Positions 44,701-54,231 of a DNA stretch of 64,000 nucleotides are shown piece after piece. The DNA is from Cerrena zonata (Eukaryota > Basidiomycota > Agaricomycetes > Polyporales > Cerrenaceae). The notes under the pieces are model-generated. The model did no database searches. It was given only the letters and a program-made list of their open reading frames with translations, and was not told the origin of the DNA. The position numbers were made by a program, and so were the translations under genes. Location of the stretch: positions 248,001 through 312,000 of the forward strand of contig JASBNA010000028.1 of NCBI GenBank assembly GCA_038087015.1, given 5' to 3'. How positions within the stretch are numbered: the first letter of the stretch is position 1; each line of letters begins with the position of its first letter.

Positions 44701-46146
44701 AAACGTGAATTACGTGAAAAGGAAGACGAAAGAATAAAAGAAGAACAACGTAAAACTCTTATAAGTGATGTGAAAATCCCTACAGTTACAAGAAAATCAA
44801 GACATTTCACTAATTCAAATAAGAGATTATCTGTTTTAACAATGCGCTCTACTAAAGAATCTTATCGTGATTTGAATAGCTTGTTAGATGCTTCTGATGA
44901 TGAATATGAAAATGATGGTAAAGGAATGCCGAATTTGAGAACCAGTTTTGCTGATAGATTGAATAGGGCTGGTTTGGCTGAAGAAGAAGATGAGGAGCCA
45001 TTAGATGAAGGCTCAATTATGGATTTCGATGAGCATCTTGCCAATAAGCGTTCTTCTTATTATGGTTCTAATAGTAGAAGATATTCTAAATATAGCAGTG
45101 GTGTTAATAAGAGAATGTCTAAAAGACCAGCATCTGAATTACCTGAATTGCCTGATCATGACGAAAGTCAAGTCGAAGATACTGATGATACTTTTGCTAC
45201 AAAAGACACTAGAAGAAAAAGTAAATATAGCTTACTTGATGGGGATAGAACTGATGATACTGATGTCTTCGAACATATTAAATTACCTGAAGATAAGAAG
45301 AAAAAATCTTCGACTAATTCTAAATCTCAAGGTAGGAAGTCTAATACCAAATCAATGCATCCAGGTACTTCGATGTTACTTCCAGATCTTGATAAACTTC
45401 CTCCTGATGCCGGGAAGCCTCGTCAATCCAGCAAGTCTAAATCTCAACACTCCAAATATTATAAAAATCAAAATTCTGATACTGATAATACTTTCAGTGA
45501 AACTATTCCACCAACACCACCAGTTCATCAAGGTTCTAGAAAGCCTTTGGAAGATTCCACCAATAGGCTTACCAATAATCAACCTGATTTACCAGCTCCT
45601 CAAAAAAGAAATAGATCTATTTTCCGTAAACTTTCCTGGGGTTCTAAGAAGACCCTTGAAGAACCTAATACCAAAGCTAATCCAAATAGTGAATTAGCTG
45701 TTAAAGAAGGAAACAACAGTCAATTGCCATCCCCAGCTGATTCCAGGGCTGGTTCTGTGGAAGAAAAGAAGAGTGGTGGTTTCTTCAGGTGGTTATCTGG
45801 TTCTAACCAAGAAGTCATTACTCCTTCAGAAATCAAAAGATACCATACCATTTTACCTAAACAAGAGATGTCTACTGCTTTATTTGCATTATTAAATTCG
45901 TGGACTAATTTTGGTTTAAAGAATTTGAAAAATGATACTATTGCTTATTATATCACTGGGTCAATTTCTAAAGATAATGCATTTGATTTGAAGAGTTGTA
46001 AATTTAGAATCAAGATAAATCCTAGAGAATTCAATCAAAAGTCTGAAATTGTTTGTGCTAGGGTTAAGGGTTCTAAAACTACTACTGAAACTTTATTCAA
46101 AGAGATTGAAAAAGTTTTACGTAAAGAAGGTGTAATGGATAGATAA
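41740..46146 (+). CDS. GIN4: Septin-associated bud-neck kinase Gin4
   Basis: Nim1/Hsl1/Gin4-family Ser/Thr kinase that organises septins and regulates the morphogenesis checkpoint. The 1468-residue product has the kinase domain at about 27-287, with GRGATG, HRDLKPEN at 157 and DFG at 177. An SPYRNSP-type repeat tract lies near 470-505, and a basic helical middle follows. A C-terminal KA1 lipid-binding domain spans about 1367-1468. Internal blocks (ITVKLLSTYAKL, RPVSRLDP, TRKSRHFTNSNKRLSVL) match Gin4/Kcc4 rather than Hsl1. A CTG in RPV-x-FQYKNG lies where Gin4 has Ser. The start is the first ATG. Confidence 0.93.
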   Translation: MSYHSRQPSIASSLMSSSNHNHPQKIGPWKLGKTLGRGATGRVLLGVHSTTGQKAAVKVVSKSELNEDYDTNSNGGLPYGIEREIIIMKLLTHPNVLRLYDVWETSKALYLVLEYVEGGELFDLLVERGPLQEIEAIKYFRQIILGTAYCHALGICHRDLKPENLLLDSNLNVKLADFGMAALESNGKLLETSCGSPHYAAPEIVSGLKYHGAASDIWSCGVILFALLTGRLPFDDENIRNLLLKVQAGNFEMPDEISIDAQDLISKMLTVDPLDRIQTGKILKHPLLNKYPIPNEDLISVKSLPHPETAYKSLGSIKNIDKQILQNLSILWHDRSQQDIIDCLLKNGSNPEKTFYALLLRYRHNQENLLNANNNNPMSPKKSKQSAMVRSTSSSSVRVPNTPKKKRMSQISASSSRNRPVLFQYKNGVRTSMINNNQGRLSASSSVNNSPFKSPHRSPARYSYGQSPTKRSPYRNSPYRNSPFRNSPYRDSPYRDSPYRNSPFKSPTKSPHGRQLEDVHENQPPAIPRNIYNEIMSAQRNGSLGSMPPTLPSKDTIYNQAAASDDKNPIVDEISAANNADFNALASAPSLSPSKNNKSPIKSSPVRSPARNGKRNSMIGLNRSASKLSKRKSVRQSMTTGLKRNSITVKLLSTYAKLSGETDWEYMDKQTRRTSATFATLCDKIFNQEDYDEDEEKLVDEEEKQAKEYEKLMEAERRKHEAELRARKELAKQKKRQKRRSLMSSKKLAIVIKDDDNSNSEVEIPITEDKISQPKRQSKISNANKSRAISDGGVVVDHLNDELTPDDIENIKRRSVTQPEVRQRSNPVLTRRPVSRLDPLWIAHENEELSKAKEALEAEYRSSKSKSKKAKAKAKKKVNRESVISVIDDDFDYGKRRYSRNSDFDRDYEYELPSPEMENSDLSEEYMSEIRKSRLLNSQQNIHAISKGDKQAKKRASLQRANNELAVAKQREREGMRIKSREREIKLKRELREKEDERIKEEQRKTLISDVKIPTVTRKSRHFTNSNKRLSVLTMRSTKESYRDLNSLLDASDDEYENDGKGMPNLRTSFADRLNRAGLAEEEDEEPLDEGSIMDFDEHLANKRSSYYGSNSRRYSKYSSGVNKRMSKRPASELPELPDHDESQVEDTDDTFATKDTRRKSKYSLLDGDRTDDTDVFEHIKLPEDKKKKSSTNSKSQGRKSNTKSMHPGTSMLLPDLDKLPPDAGKPRQSSKSKSQHSKYYKNQNSDTDNTFSETIPPTPPVHQGSRKPLEDSTNRLTNNQPDLPAPQKRNRSIFRKLSWGSKKTLEEPNTKANPNSELAVKEGNNSQLPSPADSRAGSVEEKKSGGFFRWLSGSNQEVITPSEIKRYHTILPKQEMSTALFALLNSWTNFGLKNLKNDTIAYYITGSISKDNAFDLKSCKFRIKINPREFNQKSEIVCARVKGSKTTTETLFKEIEKVLRKEGVMDR

Positions 46147-46660
46147 TATGTTAGGTTTTTTTGCTTGGGTTTTGCTTTGTTTGGGTATTTCAACAAAAAG
46201 AACTCTTTTTAGTCGAATCATGTTTACCGATGCTTTCGGTTTAGATTGACGTTTCATTTTGTTTTTTAATTTGTTTTTTAATTTGTTTTTTAATTTTGTT
46301 TTTCTGATTGTTTTACTATAGTTTTTTAGTTGTTATAATTTTTTTTAATTCGATGTTTGTTTTTTTAGATTTAGTTTTACAAAATTAAAAAGTAGGTTCA
46401 ACAAAGTAATTGTGTAAGTGATATATATTAAAAGATTGATAAAAAGTATATCCAAATATTAAACCAGGCTAAGGGTCACCTGTTCCAATAGTGATAAAGT
46501 AAAGGATTATAACATTTACCTATATTTTGCAAAAAATTGAACACAATTGTTGCGAAAAAATCAACCAAAGCCATGCAACATTAATGGGAATATATTAGTA
46601 AACATTATTTTTCTTTTTTAAATAAACTATATGACTAATATTAATAAATATGAGTTTTTT
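46147..46660. other. Intergenic region between convergent genes
   Basis: AT-rich 3' region of GIN4 with a GTTTTTTAATTT unit repeated about three times near 46259-46300. No gene recognised. Confidence 0.5.
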
Positions 46661-47483
46661 TTATGAAGTCAAGCCTTCATCTACAGCTTCAACTTCGATG
46701 GAGTCGTCTTGGTTTTTGATAACCACAATAATTGGTGAAGTTTCTTCTTTGTCGATGGGATCGTTATTTACGGTTGGCTCGTCATCTTTGACAACTTCAG
46801 ATTTAGGGGCAATATAAGTTGGACCAACAGTGTCAGTTATTTCACCGGTACCCCATTGGGTTAGCATGGAAACAAAAGCAGTAGCTAACACGATTTCTCT
46901 ATCGATTTTAGCTTCATCAACCAATACTTCAAAATCAAATTTGAATTGTCTCATCAATTTGACTTTTGCAACTCTTTCTCTAATTTCTTCAGTACCTCCG
47001 TTTGGATTGATGACTTTTTCTAAAAAGCTTGGAGCCCCTACTCCAAGAATATTTTGCACCATCGTCCAAATAAAAGCTTCTGAATCTTCCATTCAAACCA
47101 AAGTCTGCAGTGATATCTCTATGAGAAATACCAACTTTATTATGGAAGTCAACCGAACGAGAGACAAGGCCAGCGTTAATTGTAGCAACTTCTTGTCTTT
47201 GTGGGATTGTAACCAAAGTCCAGACGGGATTTAAAGCTGATAATCTTTCAATAGCATAAACTTGAACTCCTTTATTATTAAAGATTTTAATCTTCTTTTG
47301 TCTATCTTTTCTATCACGACGAACAAAGTATTGACCCGGAGAATCAGTTAGTGGAGTGACCGTGGCTGAGGATGCACTAAGATCCAAGATATCTTTTAAC
47401 CATAAATGTTCAAGAACAAAAGTACCAGCAGTTAAAGCAGCAGTTAGACCATGAACAGCACCAGCTTGAACGATATGAGACAT
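46661..47483 (-). CDS. Conserved-looking protein of unknown function, one apparent frameshift
   Basis: Two overlapping frames join if one G of a GG pair near 47091 is removed (FGLN followed by EDSEAFIWTMVQ), giving 273 residues. The N-terminal two thirds look like a beta-rich fold (QYFVRRDRKD, IKIFNNKGVQVYAIERL, WTLVTIP). A helical segment with VLATAFVSMLTQWG follows, then an acidic tail. The beta part weakly recalls LURP-one/Tubby-like barrels, but this is not secure. The ATG at 47483 follows an in-frame TTG. Gene order places it beside EMG1 on the same strand. I assign no function. Confidence 0.7.
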
Positions 47484-47725
47484 TATTAGCAATGGACTTA
47501 GTTATACAACTGAAAAGAAACAAGAATGAGAGTTCTGACCAGTTTCAAATTTAGCTGCAAATAAACCACAAATAAATTAACAATTTTGTTAGTATATTTG
47601 AGAGCCTTAATGACTACAAACGTTACAAATATAAGAGGTATGCACAGAAATATATAGAATTAAATGTCTAATGATACAGTTATATGTAAAGGATATAATA
47701 TATATATATAAGGAAGAAAGTAAGC

Positions 47726-48559
47726 TTAATAAATGCCCCAAACGTCTTCACAACCATGGCAGAATTTAGAACAAGCAACCGATGCGGATAATGGATAATC
47801 AGAAAGACCAATTTTTTCATCAACGTATTCGTCAGCAAAGTTATCTTTACCTCTAGCCATGGCACCAACAAAGACACATATACTTTCATCTTCATCTAAA
47901 GTTTCCACATAATCTTGAACTCTTCTAACTTTAGCATCAAAACTCAAAGTAATCTTTCTACATTTAGTAGGTAAATGATCAGTGATTGGGTTTTTGATAA
48001 CTTTCAATAATTTTTCTTCAGAATTAACTGAACGAATACTTAATTTATGTAATAATTGAACCATTAAACCAGAAAATCTTTTGAAAGTTCTTGGAATTCT
48101 AACACTTGGATTGACTTCAATTAAAACCCCTCTTGCAGTTTGAATGTAAACTTGTAATTTCCCTGCTTTATTAATTGGAGAATCTAATAAAGTTAATAAA
48201 CATTGGTGAGTAATATCTGGTCTTGCTTCGGCAATATCTCTTCCCATTTTTCTTAACAAACCTTGATGATCATCACAGTTCAATAACGCAAACTTATCAC
48301 CACCTGGACCACCAGTGTTCATTTTGTGGGTTTCTAAACATGCTTGCGATAATACAACTACCAATCTTTTGGTATTCTTATCACGGGAACTGAGTGCAGT
48401 TGGTTGAACTGGCACAAGTGATGCAGTCTTCGTATTGTTATTATTTTCATTCACAACACTCCCACCGTTACTCACAGTTTGACTCGAGTTATTGTCACTA
48501 TTAGCTGACTTGGTGATCTCTTTTTCTTCTTGTTTAACTTGTTTCTTATTTGAACTCAT
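47726..48559 (-). CDS. EMG1: 18S rRNA pseudouridine N1-methyltransferase Emg1/Nep1
   Basis: SPOUT-class methyltransferase that modifies a hypermodified pseudouridine of 18S rRNA and is essential for 40S biogenesis. The 277-residue product has a Ser/Asn-rich low-complexity N-terminus (about 1-60) and then the conserved core. Visible landmarks are [70 protein letters not shown] and ending in [11 protein letters not shown]. Length and motifs match yeast Nep1 (252 residues plus a longer leader). It is divergent from LCD1. Confidence 0.97.
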   Translation of the reverse strand: MSSNKKQVKQEEKEITKSANSDNNSSQTVSNGGSVVNENNNNTKTASLVPVQPTALSSRDKNTKRLVVVLSQACLETHKMNTGGPGGDKFALLNCDDHQGLLRKMGRDIAEARPDITHQCLLTLLDSPINKAGKLQVYIQTARGVLIEVNPSVRIPRTFKRFSGLMVQLLHKLSIRSVNSEEKLLKVIKNPITDHLPTKCRKITLSFDAKVRRVQDYVETLDEDESICVFVGAMARGKDNFADEYVDEKIGLSDYPLSASVACSKFCHGCEDVWGIY

Positions 48560-49015
48560 CTTCAGGTATTATATGCTTCTATTAACAAAAAATTGATACA
48601 AATATCTGCTAGCAAAGTTGTAAAGGATGTCTTCTGTAAATTGAATGAGTGTTATACTCTCTCTATAACCTATTTATCACTAATCTTGCTCAGATCTTTG
48701 AAAGAGATTGAAATCAGTTTATTTCATTATAAATTTTCAGAGAAGAGATACGAAGAGAAGGGAAAAAAATTTTATTATGGGAGCCGGAACCGGGTCGGTT
48801 TTGATCACCGTTTTTACCGGATATTGTCTTTTAATGCACGAGGAAAAGCGCCAAATCCACCCTCGTAAATTATTGTAAATTGAACCGGAAATCATTTCCC
48901 TTTGCAAGCCGCGTTCTCAACCGAGTTTCGGTCGTGTGTACTGAAGCCTTAAACTAAAGGTCAAATCAGTTATCGTGGATTGAATTCCTGGTAAACAGTG
49001 GCAGTTTTGGTTGTG
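48560..49015. other. Divergent promoter region EMG1/LCD1
   Basis: About 455 bp. GAAAAAAATTTT near 48763 resembles the RRPE element of ribosome-biogenesis genes, fitting EMG1. The LCD1-proximal half is richer in GC. No gene. Confidence 0.45.
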
Positions 49016-51340
49016 ATGGCTTCTGATAGCGATTTCGGAGACTCTGATGACGATGAGATCTTACAAGCATTGACAAACCACCGGTTGCAGACCCAACAAC
49101 AGCCCTCGACGGTTCCCACCCGTCTGGAAACAGCTACCCCGATATCATATCAAAACCTTCCAATACTTAGGCATCAACAGGGGAATAACGTCCAGGTATC
49201 GGCTCCGAGGACAAACAAAAGAGACGGTGCAGGGAGGGAGTCGAGCCAAAGAGGAGATTCAAGCGATTTACAAGGAAAGCTTTACAAGGCAGATGGAGAA
49301 GTTGCAATTCTTCGTGCTAGGTTAGATCAGTTACAGAAGCAGAAACAGGATGAAATCAAGAAGCTTAGGGATTCTTTGGAGTATGCAAAACATCAAAATG
49401 AGGAGCAATTGAGTAATCTAAGGTATACGGTGGAGAAACTAGAGGACGAAAAGAAGTTTTTAAATAATGAAATAAGAAGTGCATCTGCATTTAAAAAGAG
49501 GAAGTTGGTGCAGCCTACAGACCATGCTCCAATGGAAATCGATCAACCGGAAGGGATGGGTACTCAAGATGGATCCAGTGAAGTTCCAGACTCTTCATTA
49601 TCCTATAGTTCAACTCCGGTTAATCCTCAACCGTCAGCACACCCAAGGATCATCCAGAAGGTTTTAAAAGTTCAAAGTGATTCGTTTTTATTGACTGATC
49701 ATATATGGACATATTGCATTAATGGATCATCAAGAACAACTTTGGAATTTCTCAGTAAGATTTGTGTACAAAATGATATTGAAATCGATTATGATTTTAA
49801 GATAATTGCAAATAAACCACTATCAGAATGTATAATTGAATATTTGATGATAAAAAAGAATCTTAGACTAGATGAGTTATTATTTCAATTCAATCAAAGA
49901 CTTTGTCAATTGATTTGGAACTTACTTGAAAATGAAAATAAATTACCCATTCCTTTCTTATTATCACTTATCCATGCATCAATTACTTTTAAGAAATCTG
50001 CAGTTAACGAGTTATGTATTAAGAATTTAACGATTGAAATGATTAAAATTAGCGAAAGTTTTTTATTTTTATTAGATTCAAGTCAAGATGAAGAAGATTT
50101 TATTAATTATCATGATACATCATATCAAAACTTAATGTTAGAAAATTTCATATTAATAAGTTGTTATGATATAATAGAGGTGCTATTATGTCTTGCACCC
50201 GGGATTGAATTGAAACTAACGAAGCAACTTTGGAGTAATGAAGTATTTTCATTCAAATTACTTTCGAAAATATTACCTGAAAATACTGAAAGGTTTAGAT
50301 CAACCGGTCAAATCAATTTAATTTTCAATATAGTTGAAATATTAATGTCTTCGTTTAATTCCGAGTCATTTGCATTCGATGATCAAAGGAAAAACGACAC
50401 TATTGTACGATCTTTATTAAAAGTTTTTTTAATTGATGTTCCAATCAAGGAAGATTTTATGTTTCATGGATTGAATAGAAGTATAGGAAATAATTATGAT
50501 TTAGGGAAACTCAATTTTATTGTACCGATTCAGGAAACCGTATTGCATCGATCAATAATATCAATCCCATGTCCAATCAATAAGAAGAGTTTGAAGAATG
50601 AAGAAATTTTTGAAATAGAGTCAAATCATGAAATTCATTTGTTAACATTAAAAATTAGAATAGTAAGATTATTAGAATTATTGATAATGTCATATTCATC
50701 TACTGAATTTTTAAATCTGAAAGAGAATGTTAAATCAATAGTAAGAGCCATTGGATTTGAACAAAATTATATAATGAGATCTCCAAGATCAAAATATGTT
50801 TCATATCGAATTGAAATAGTATCAAATTTAATAAGAATATTATATTATATGATTGAAGAACTGGAAAATATTAATAGTATTGTTTTCCCAGAAACGATAT
50901 ACGAAATTTTTGTTATATTGATGAGAATTGCATTTGGATCCGATTCCTTATCAATGGAAGCACAAGATCTATTAACTACTATAAGAGGTAAAAAGATTCT
51001 TGATAAAGGTATTTTCAATAAATGGTGTGAATTTAAAAGTCGAGAAATAAATCATTTAAATTATAATAATTTAGAGTTGCAAAAAAAGAAACAATTTGAA
51101 ATCTATAGTCAAGTTGAAAGTGATTTTGCAAATGGATTAGAATTTCCATATGAACAAGAAACCATTGAATTATCTAGAGAAATATTAAGTATTTGTGTTA
51201 ATCATGAAGAAGCTGATAATCTCTATTTTAATATGAATTATGAAGATCCATCTTTTAATAATGCAGAGAATCAATCCGATTTACATAATCGAGATGAAGA
51301 TACCAATATTAATCATGAAATGAGAGTATACGGTTTGTAA
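49016..51340 (+). CDS. LCD1: DNA-damage checkpoint protein Lcd1/Ddc2 (ATRIP)
   Basis: Partner of the Mec1/ATR kinase that tethers it to RPA-coated single-stranded DNA. The 774-residue product (yeast 747) begins with an acidic DSDFGDSDDDEIL segment likely to contact RPA. A coiled coil follows at about 85-165 (GEVAILRARLDQLQKQ, KLEDEKKFLNNE), then a basic KKRK stretch and a long all-helical domain. The LEDEKKFL heptads are characteristic of Ddc2. The chosen ATG at 49016 avoids six residues from a GTG-initiated extension. Conservation of the C-terminal half is low in the family, so identification rests on N-terminal features and length. Confidence 0.85.
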   Translation: MASDSDFGDSDDDEILQALTNHRLQTQQQPSTVPTRLETATPISYQNLPILRHQQGNNVQVSAPRTNKRDGAGRESSQRGDSSDLQGKLYKADGEVAILRARLDQLQKQKQDEIKKLRDSLEYAKHQNEEQLSNLRYTVEKLEDEKKFLNNEIRSASAFKKRKLVQPTDHAPMEIDQPEGMGTQDGSSEVPDSSLSYSSTPVNPQPSAHPRIIQKVLKVQSDSFLLTDHIWTYCINGSSRTTLEFLSKICVQNDIEIDYDFKIIANKPLSECIIEYLMIKKNLRLDELLFQFNQRLCQLIWNLLENENKLPIPFLLSLIHASITFKKSAVNELCIKNLTIEMIKISESFLFLLDSSQDEEDFINYHDTSYQNLMLENFILISCYDIIEVLLCLAPGIELKLTKQLWSNEVFSFKLLSKILPENTERFRSTGQINLIFNIVEILMSSFNSESFAFDDQRKNDTIVRSLLKVFLIDVPIKEDFMFHGLNRSIGNNYDLGKLNFIVPIQETVLHRSIISIPCPINKKSLKNEEIFEIESNHEIHLLTLKIRIVRLLELLIMSYSSTEFLNLKENVKSIVRAIGFEQNYIMRSPRSKYVSYRIEIVSNLIRILYYMIEELENINSIVFPETIYEIFVILMRIAFGSDSLSMEAQDLLTTIRGKKILDKGIFNKWCEFKSREINHLNYNNLELQKKKQFEIYSQVESDFANGLEFPYEQETIELSREILSICVNHEEADNLYFNMNYEDPSFNNAENQSDLHNRDEDTNINHEMRVYGL

Positions 51341-51438
51341 AATAAATGTAAATTACAATAATTTTTTTTTTAAAAGTTAATTTTTTATACTATGTATTAA
51401 AAAGACTAATTTATACAACTTAATTTTAAATATTAAAT

Positions 51439-52023
51439 TTAAGCAGATGATTTTTTAGCAACACCAGTTTGGAAGTTGTTTTTGAATCTTCTTGGAACGT
51501 GTTTTAAGTGAGCCATTCTACCGGTACCAGTAGTTCTTCTTCTTTTAGCTTTTTGAGCCCAGTTATGAGATCTGATTTTAGCAGATGGGTAACCACAAGA
51601 AGCACAAACTTTAGTTTGAGCATGTAATGAACGATTACCACATCTGTGACATAAAACGTGGGATTTGTTGTGACGTTTACCTAAAGATGGAGTACCTTCT
51701 ATTCAAGGTGTTAGTATTGTTCTAATAAATATTGGGCCGTAATCCTTCCAATTTGACATCTTCATCACCGCTTCACTTGATCTTCAATCCTCCTACATTC
51801 ACTTAAATCTCATTCGTCTTTTTATTCATCCTTTTATTCAACTTATTCAACTCTTTATTCAACTCTTTATTCAACTCTTTATTCAACTTTTTATTTATTC
51901 ATTCATTCTAATACTTCTTTCAAATTGGAACGGATTACTACTCCTGGTCTTTCCCAAGAGTATCGCCTCTTCAAACAAGTCCGGGCCCCGGACTCAACAT
52001 GTGGATCTGTACATACTACCCAT
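51439..52023 (-). CDS. RPL37: Ribosomal protein eL37 (Rpl37), spliced
   Basis: 60S subunit protein of 88 residues with a C-x2-C...C-x2-C zinc finger (LCHRCG and CASCG) and a basic C-terminus. It is split by a 318-base intron. Exon 1 is only ATGGGTA (52017-52023), with 5' splice site GTATGT at 52011-52016, branch site TACTAAC at 51710-51716 and 3' splice TAG ending at 51699. Exon 2 (51439-51698) continues in frame as [13 protein letters not shown]. The position of this intron, a few bases after the start codon, is the same as in yeast RPL37. The intron contains a 12-bp tandem repeat. Confidence 0.96.
51841..51887. repeat. 12-bp tandem repeat within the RPL37 intron
   Basis: TCTTTATTCAAC occurs three times in full with a partial preceding copy, mid-intron. 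Confidence 0.85.
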
Positions 52024-52624
52024 GGTGAATTATTTGTATATAGATAATAAGAGAGTAAGAGCAAGAAGGTGTAACAAACTGTTTTATAAAAATTGAGTAT
52101 AATTTTTGACAAGCTCAAAATTTTTCAGAATGAGAAGAGTGTGCGAGGGAAATTGCCCAGCGAGGGAAGCTAACCTGCAGAAAAATGAAGGGGTTTTGCA
52201 TGTTGCGTGACGTGACCGCAAAACGAGGGCAAGAGCCCTCTTGGACGCACACGCACGTGAACAGTCCATCACGTGATACTGAGCACGTGAACAAAACATA
52301 TCACGTGACAGGCGCGACGCACAAACACGTCAATTGGAACAATTCTTTTTTTTTTTTTTTTTTTTTTTTGCAATCAAAACAACTAAACAAATAAACAACT
52401 CGTCCCGTGAAGCGTGTTGTTGATTTCACAAACCTTGTAGAGTTGGAGCGTGTAGTAAGCTTGGGAAGCGTCCAGTGACGGCTCAGAATGACAGGTTCGG
52501 GAGATTTACAGGTTGCACTTTCGAAACTGTGATCATTTGTTTTCAATTTTATTTGTCTTCTTCTTTTTATAGGTGATAAGGTTATTCATTTTATAACAAG
52601 ATTAATAACTTGTGAGTATCGAGA
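52024..52624. other. Divergent promoter region RPL37 / TOS4-like gene
   Basis: About 600 bp. Besides the E-box cluster it has a run of more than 20 T at about 52347-52369, typical of nucleosome-depleted ribosomal-protein promoters. No coding sequence supported. Confidence 0.6.
52254..52307. promoter_or_regulatory. Cluster of four CACGTG E-boxes in the RPL37/FHA divergent promoter
   Basis: CACGTG occurs at 52254, 52270, 52284 and 52302, each followed by A, with 14-18 bp spacing. This is 230-285 bases upstream of RPL37 and 318-371 bases upstream of the divergent FHA gene. In Candida albicans, Cbf1 sites of this sequence mark ribosomal-protein promoters, so RPL37 is the likelier target. A nearby GTGACGTGACC at 52206-52216 is a partial relative. 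Confidence 0.7.
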
Positions 52625-54184
52625 ATGGCTAGTTATCAATTCCCGCCCTCGTCGCCATTGGCACACGGAGATCTAAACGAAGGAGACTCTTATGACGCAT
52701 TTAAAAAGCCCTCAAAAGGATTGACCGATGATATTAGGGGAAGATATCCAACTCCAAATCCATCTTCCACTACAGGAAGATCATCTTCACCCACCAGATA
52801 TGAAGAAGAAAAGGAGAATGACGTCTTTGGAGCGAAGCCAGCCGCTCGTCAAGTGTCTTTTGATGTTCCAATTAGCAAAAAAATGAATCGAGATTTTAAC
52901 ATTTTAAATCCCGATCAAAGAGTTCTTAGAATTCCTCTTTTATCTAATAAATCTAATATTATCATTGGTAGATCGAGTAAATCTTGTGATTTCCATTTTG
53001 ATAGTATCGATAAAACTATTTCAAGAACTCATGTATCTATTCATCACACTAATGATAAAATTATTCTTAAGTGTTTAGGTTTTAACGGTTTTGCAATGAG
53101 AGTTCCTAAAACTTGTCATGTATTTGCTTCTAAAAATGATGCTTCTTATTTTAAATTGACCGAATCCAAAGATCCTTTAGATATTTCTAAATTAAATTTC
53201 ACTCCAAGAACTATTAAATTAGATTCTGGTCATACTGAATTTGCAGTTAATAGAAATGAATCAGTTGAACTTGATAAGATTAATAATATCATGTTGGAAA
53301 TTAGAAATCACGTTGCTTTAATCAATCCTTTAGATGACGAAGATGAATTGACCGATGAAGAAACTCCAGTTTTAATCAAGAATCACCAAGGTCCTAAAAC
53401 CATTACTTTCACCCCAGTTAAACCAATCGAATCAGTTCTTACTCCTCAAGCTAAAAAAGTTTTTGAAATTACTCCAGAAGAACCAACTCCAAGTAAATCA
53501 TCTCCTGATCAACCCGTGTCTCAACCTAAACCTGAATTATATAAATTCCCTCCTCAATCTTCTATGGCAAATTCTTTTAAAATTTTTGAAGATCATCAAA
53601 ATTCAAAATCCTCTCTTAAATTATCATCTAAACCAATTTCTTTACCACAAAGACCTAAAACTCCTTTAAATGATAAAACAAACTCTTTCAATACCCTTCC
53701 TCAACAGAAAAGAAAAGCTAACTCTGAAGAACCTCCTCAACAAAAACAAAATCAACAATTGAAAAAAAGAAAACAAAAACTGGTTGATGTAACTGAAAAA
53801 CTTGTCATTGATCAAAATTGTATTGAAAATATTCCAAATGTTGATGAAATTACTAATATTTTGGTAAATCATTTAGCTTTTTCAAGATTATCATCTACTC
53901 CAGCTTCATTTTTAAATACTATTAGTGCAGTCGTTTCTAAAATTTCTTTAAAACAATTAAGAGTTATTTTACATAACTCTAAGTGCATTGGTATCATATA
54001 TAGACCAGGTAAAGATGCTGCTGGTAAACCTTTAGAAGAAGAATATTATTACATGCCGGAAAATGATGATGATGGTGAAAGACCAAAATTAGTTTCTAGT
54101 ATTAGAGGTCATGGTGGTTTAAGATCTTGTAGAAGAACTCATAAACAATACTATTGGAAAAAACCTGCTCCAATTAAGAAATAA
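52625..54184 (+). CDS. TOS4: FHA-domain putative transcription factor, Tos4/Plm2-like
   Basis: A 519-residue protein with a Ser/Pro-rich N-terminus (YPTPNPSSTTGRSSSP). An FHA domain spans about residues 95-215: GRSSKSCDFHF, SRTHVSIHH and CLGFNGFAM. The linker is disordered and Pro/Gln/Lys-rich, and the C-terminal conserved region has YYYMPENDDDGE and GGLRSCRRTHKQYYWKK. This order matches yeast Tos4 and Plm2, G1/S-expressed proteins that bind chromatin and help the replication-stress response. Which paralogue it equals is undecided, as CUG-clade yeasts usually have one. Confidence 0.82.
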   Translation: MASYQFPPSSPLAHGDLNEGDSYDAFKKPSKGLTDDIRGRYPTPNPSSTTGRSSSPTRYEEEKENDVFGAKPAARQVSFDVPISKKMNRDFNILNPDQRVLRIPLLSNKSNIIIGRSSKSCDFHFDSIDKTISRTHVSIHHTNDKIILKCLGFNGFAMRVPKTCHVFASKNDASYFKLTESKDPLDISKLNFTPRTIKLDSGHTEFAVNRNESVELDKINNIMLEIRNHVALINPLDDEDELTDEETPVLIKNHQGPKTITFTPVKPIESVLTPQAKKVFEITPEEPTPSKSSPDQPVSQPKPELYKFPPQSSMANSFKIFEDHQNSKSSLKLSSKPISLPQRPKTPLNDKTNSFNTLPQQKRKANSEEPPQQKQNQQLKKRKQKLVDVTEKLVIDQNCIENIPNVDEITNILVNHLAFSRLSSTPASFLNTISAVVSKISLKQLRVILHNSKCIGIIYRPGKDAAGKPLEEEYYYMPENDDDGERPKLVSSIRGHGGLRSCRRTHKQYYWKKPAPIKK

Positions 54185-54231
54185 TTTATATTAATAATAT
54201 GTACCATAGTTTAGATAATATATAATGTTTA

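Noticed and set aside
45005..45697. 230-codon Leu/Ile-rich frame overlapping GIN4
   Set aside because: Shadow frame of the GIN4 coding sequence with no independent signal.
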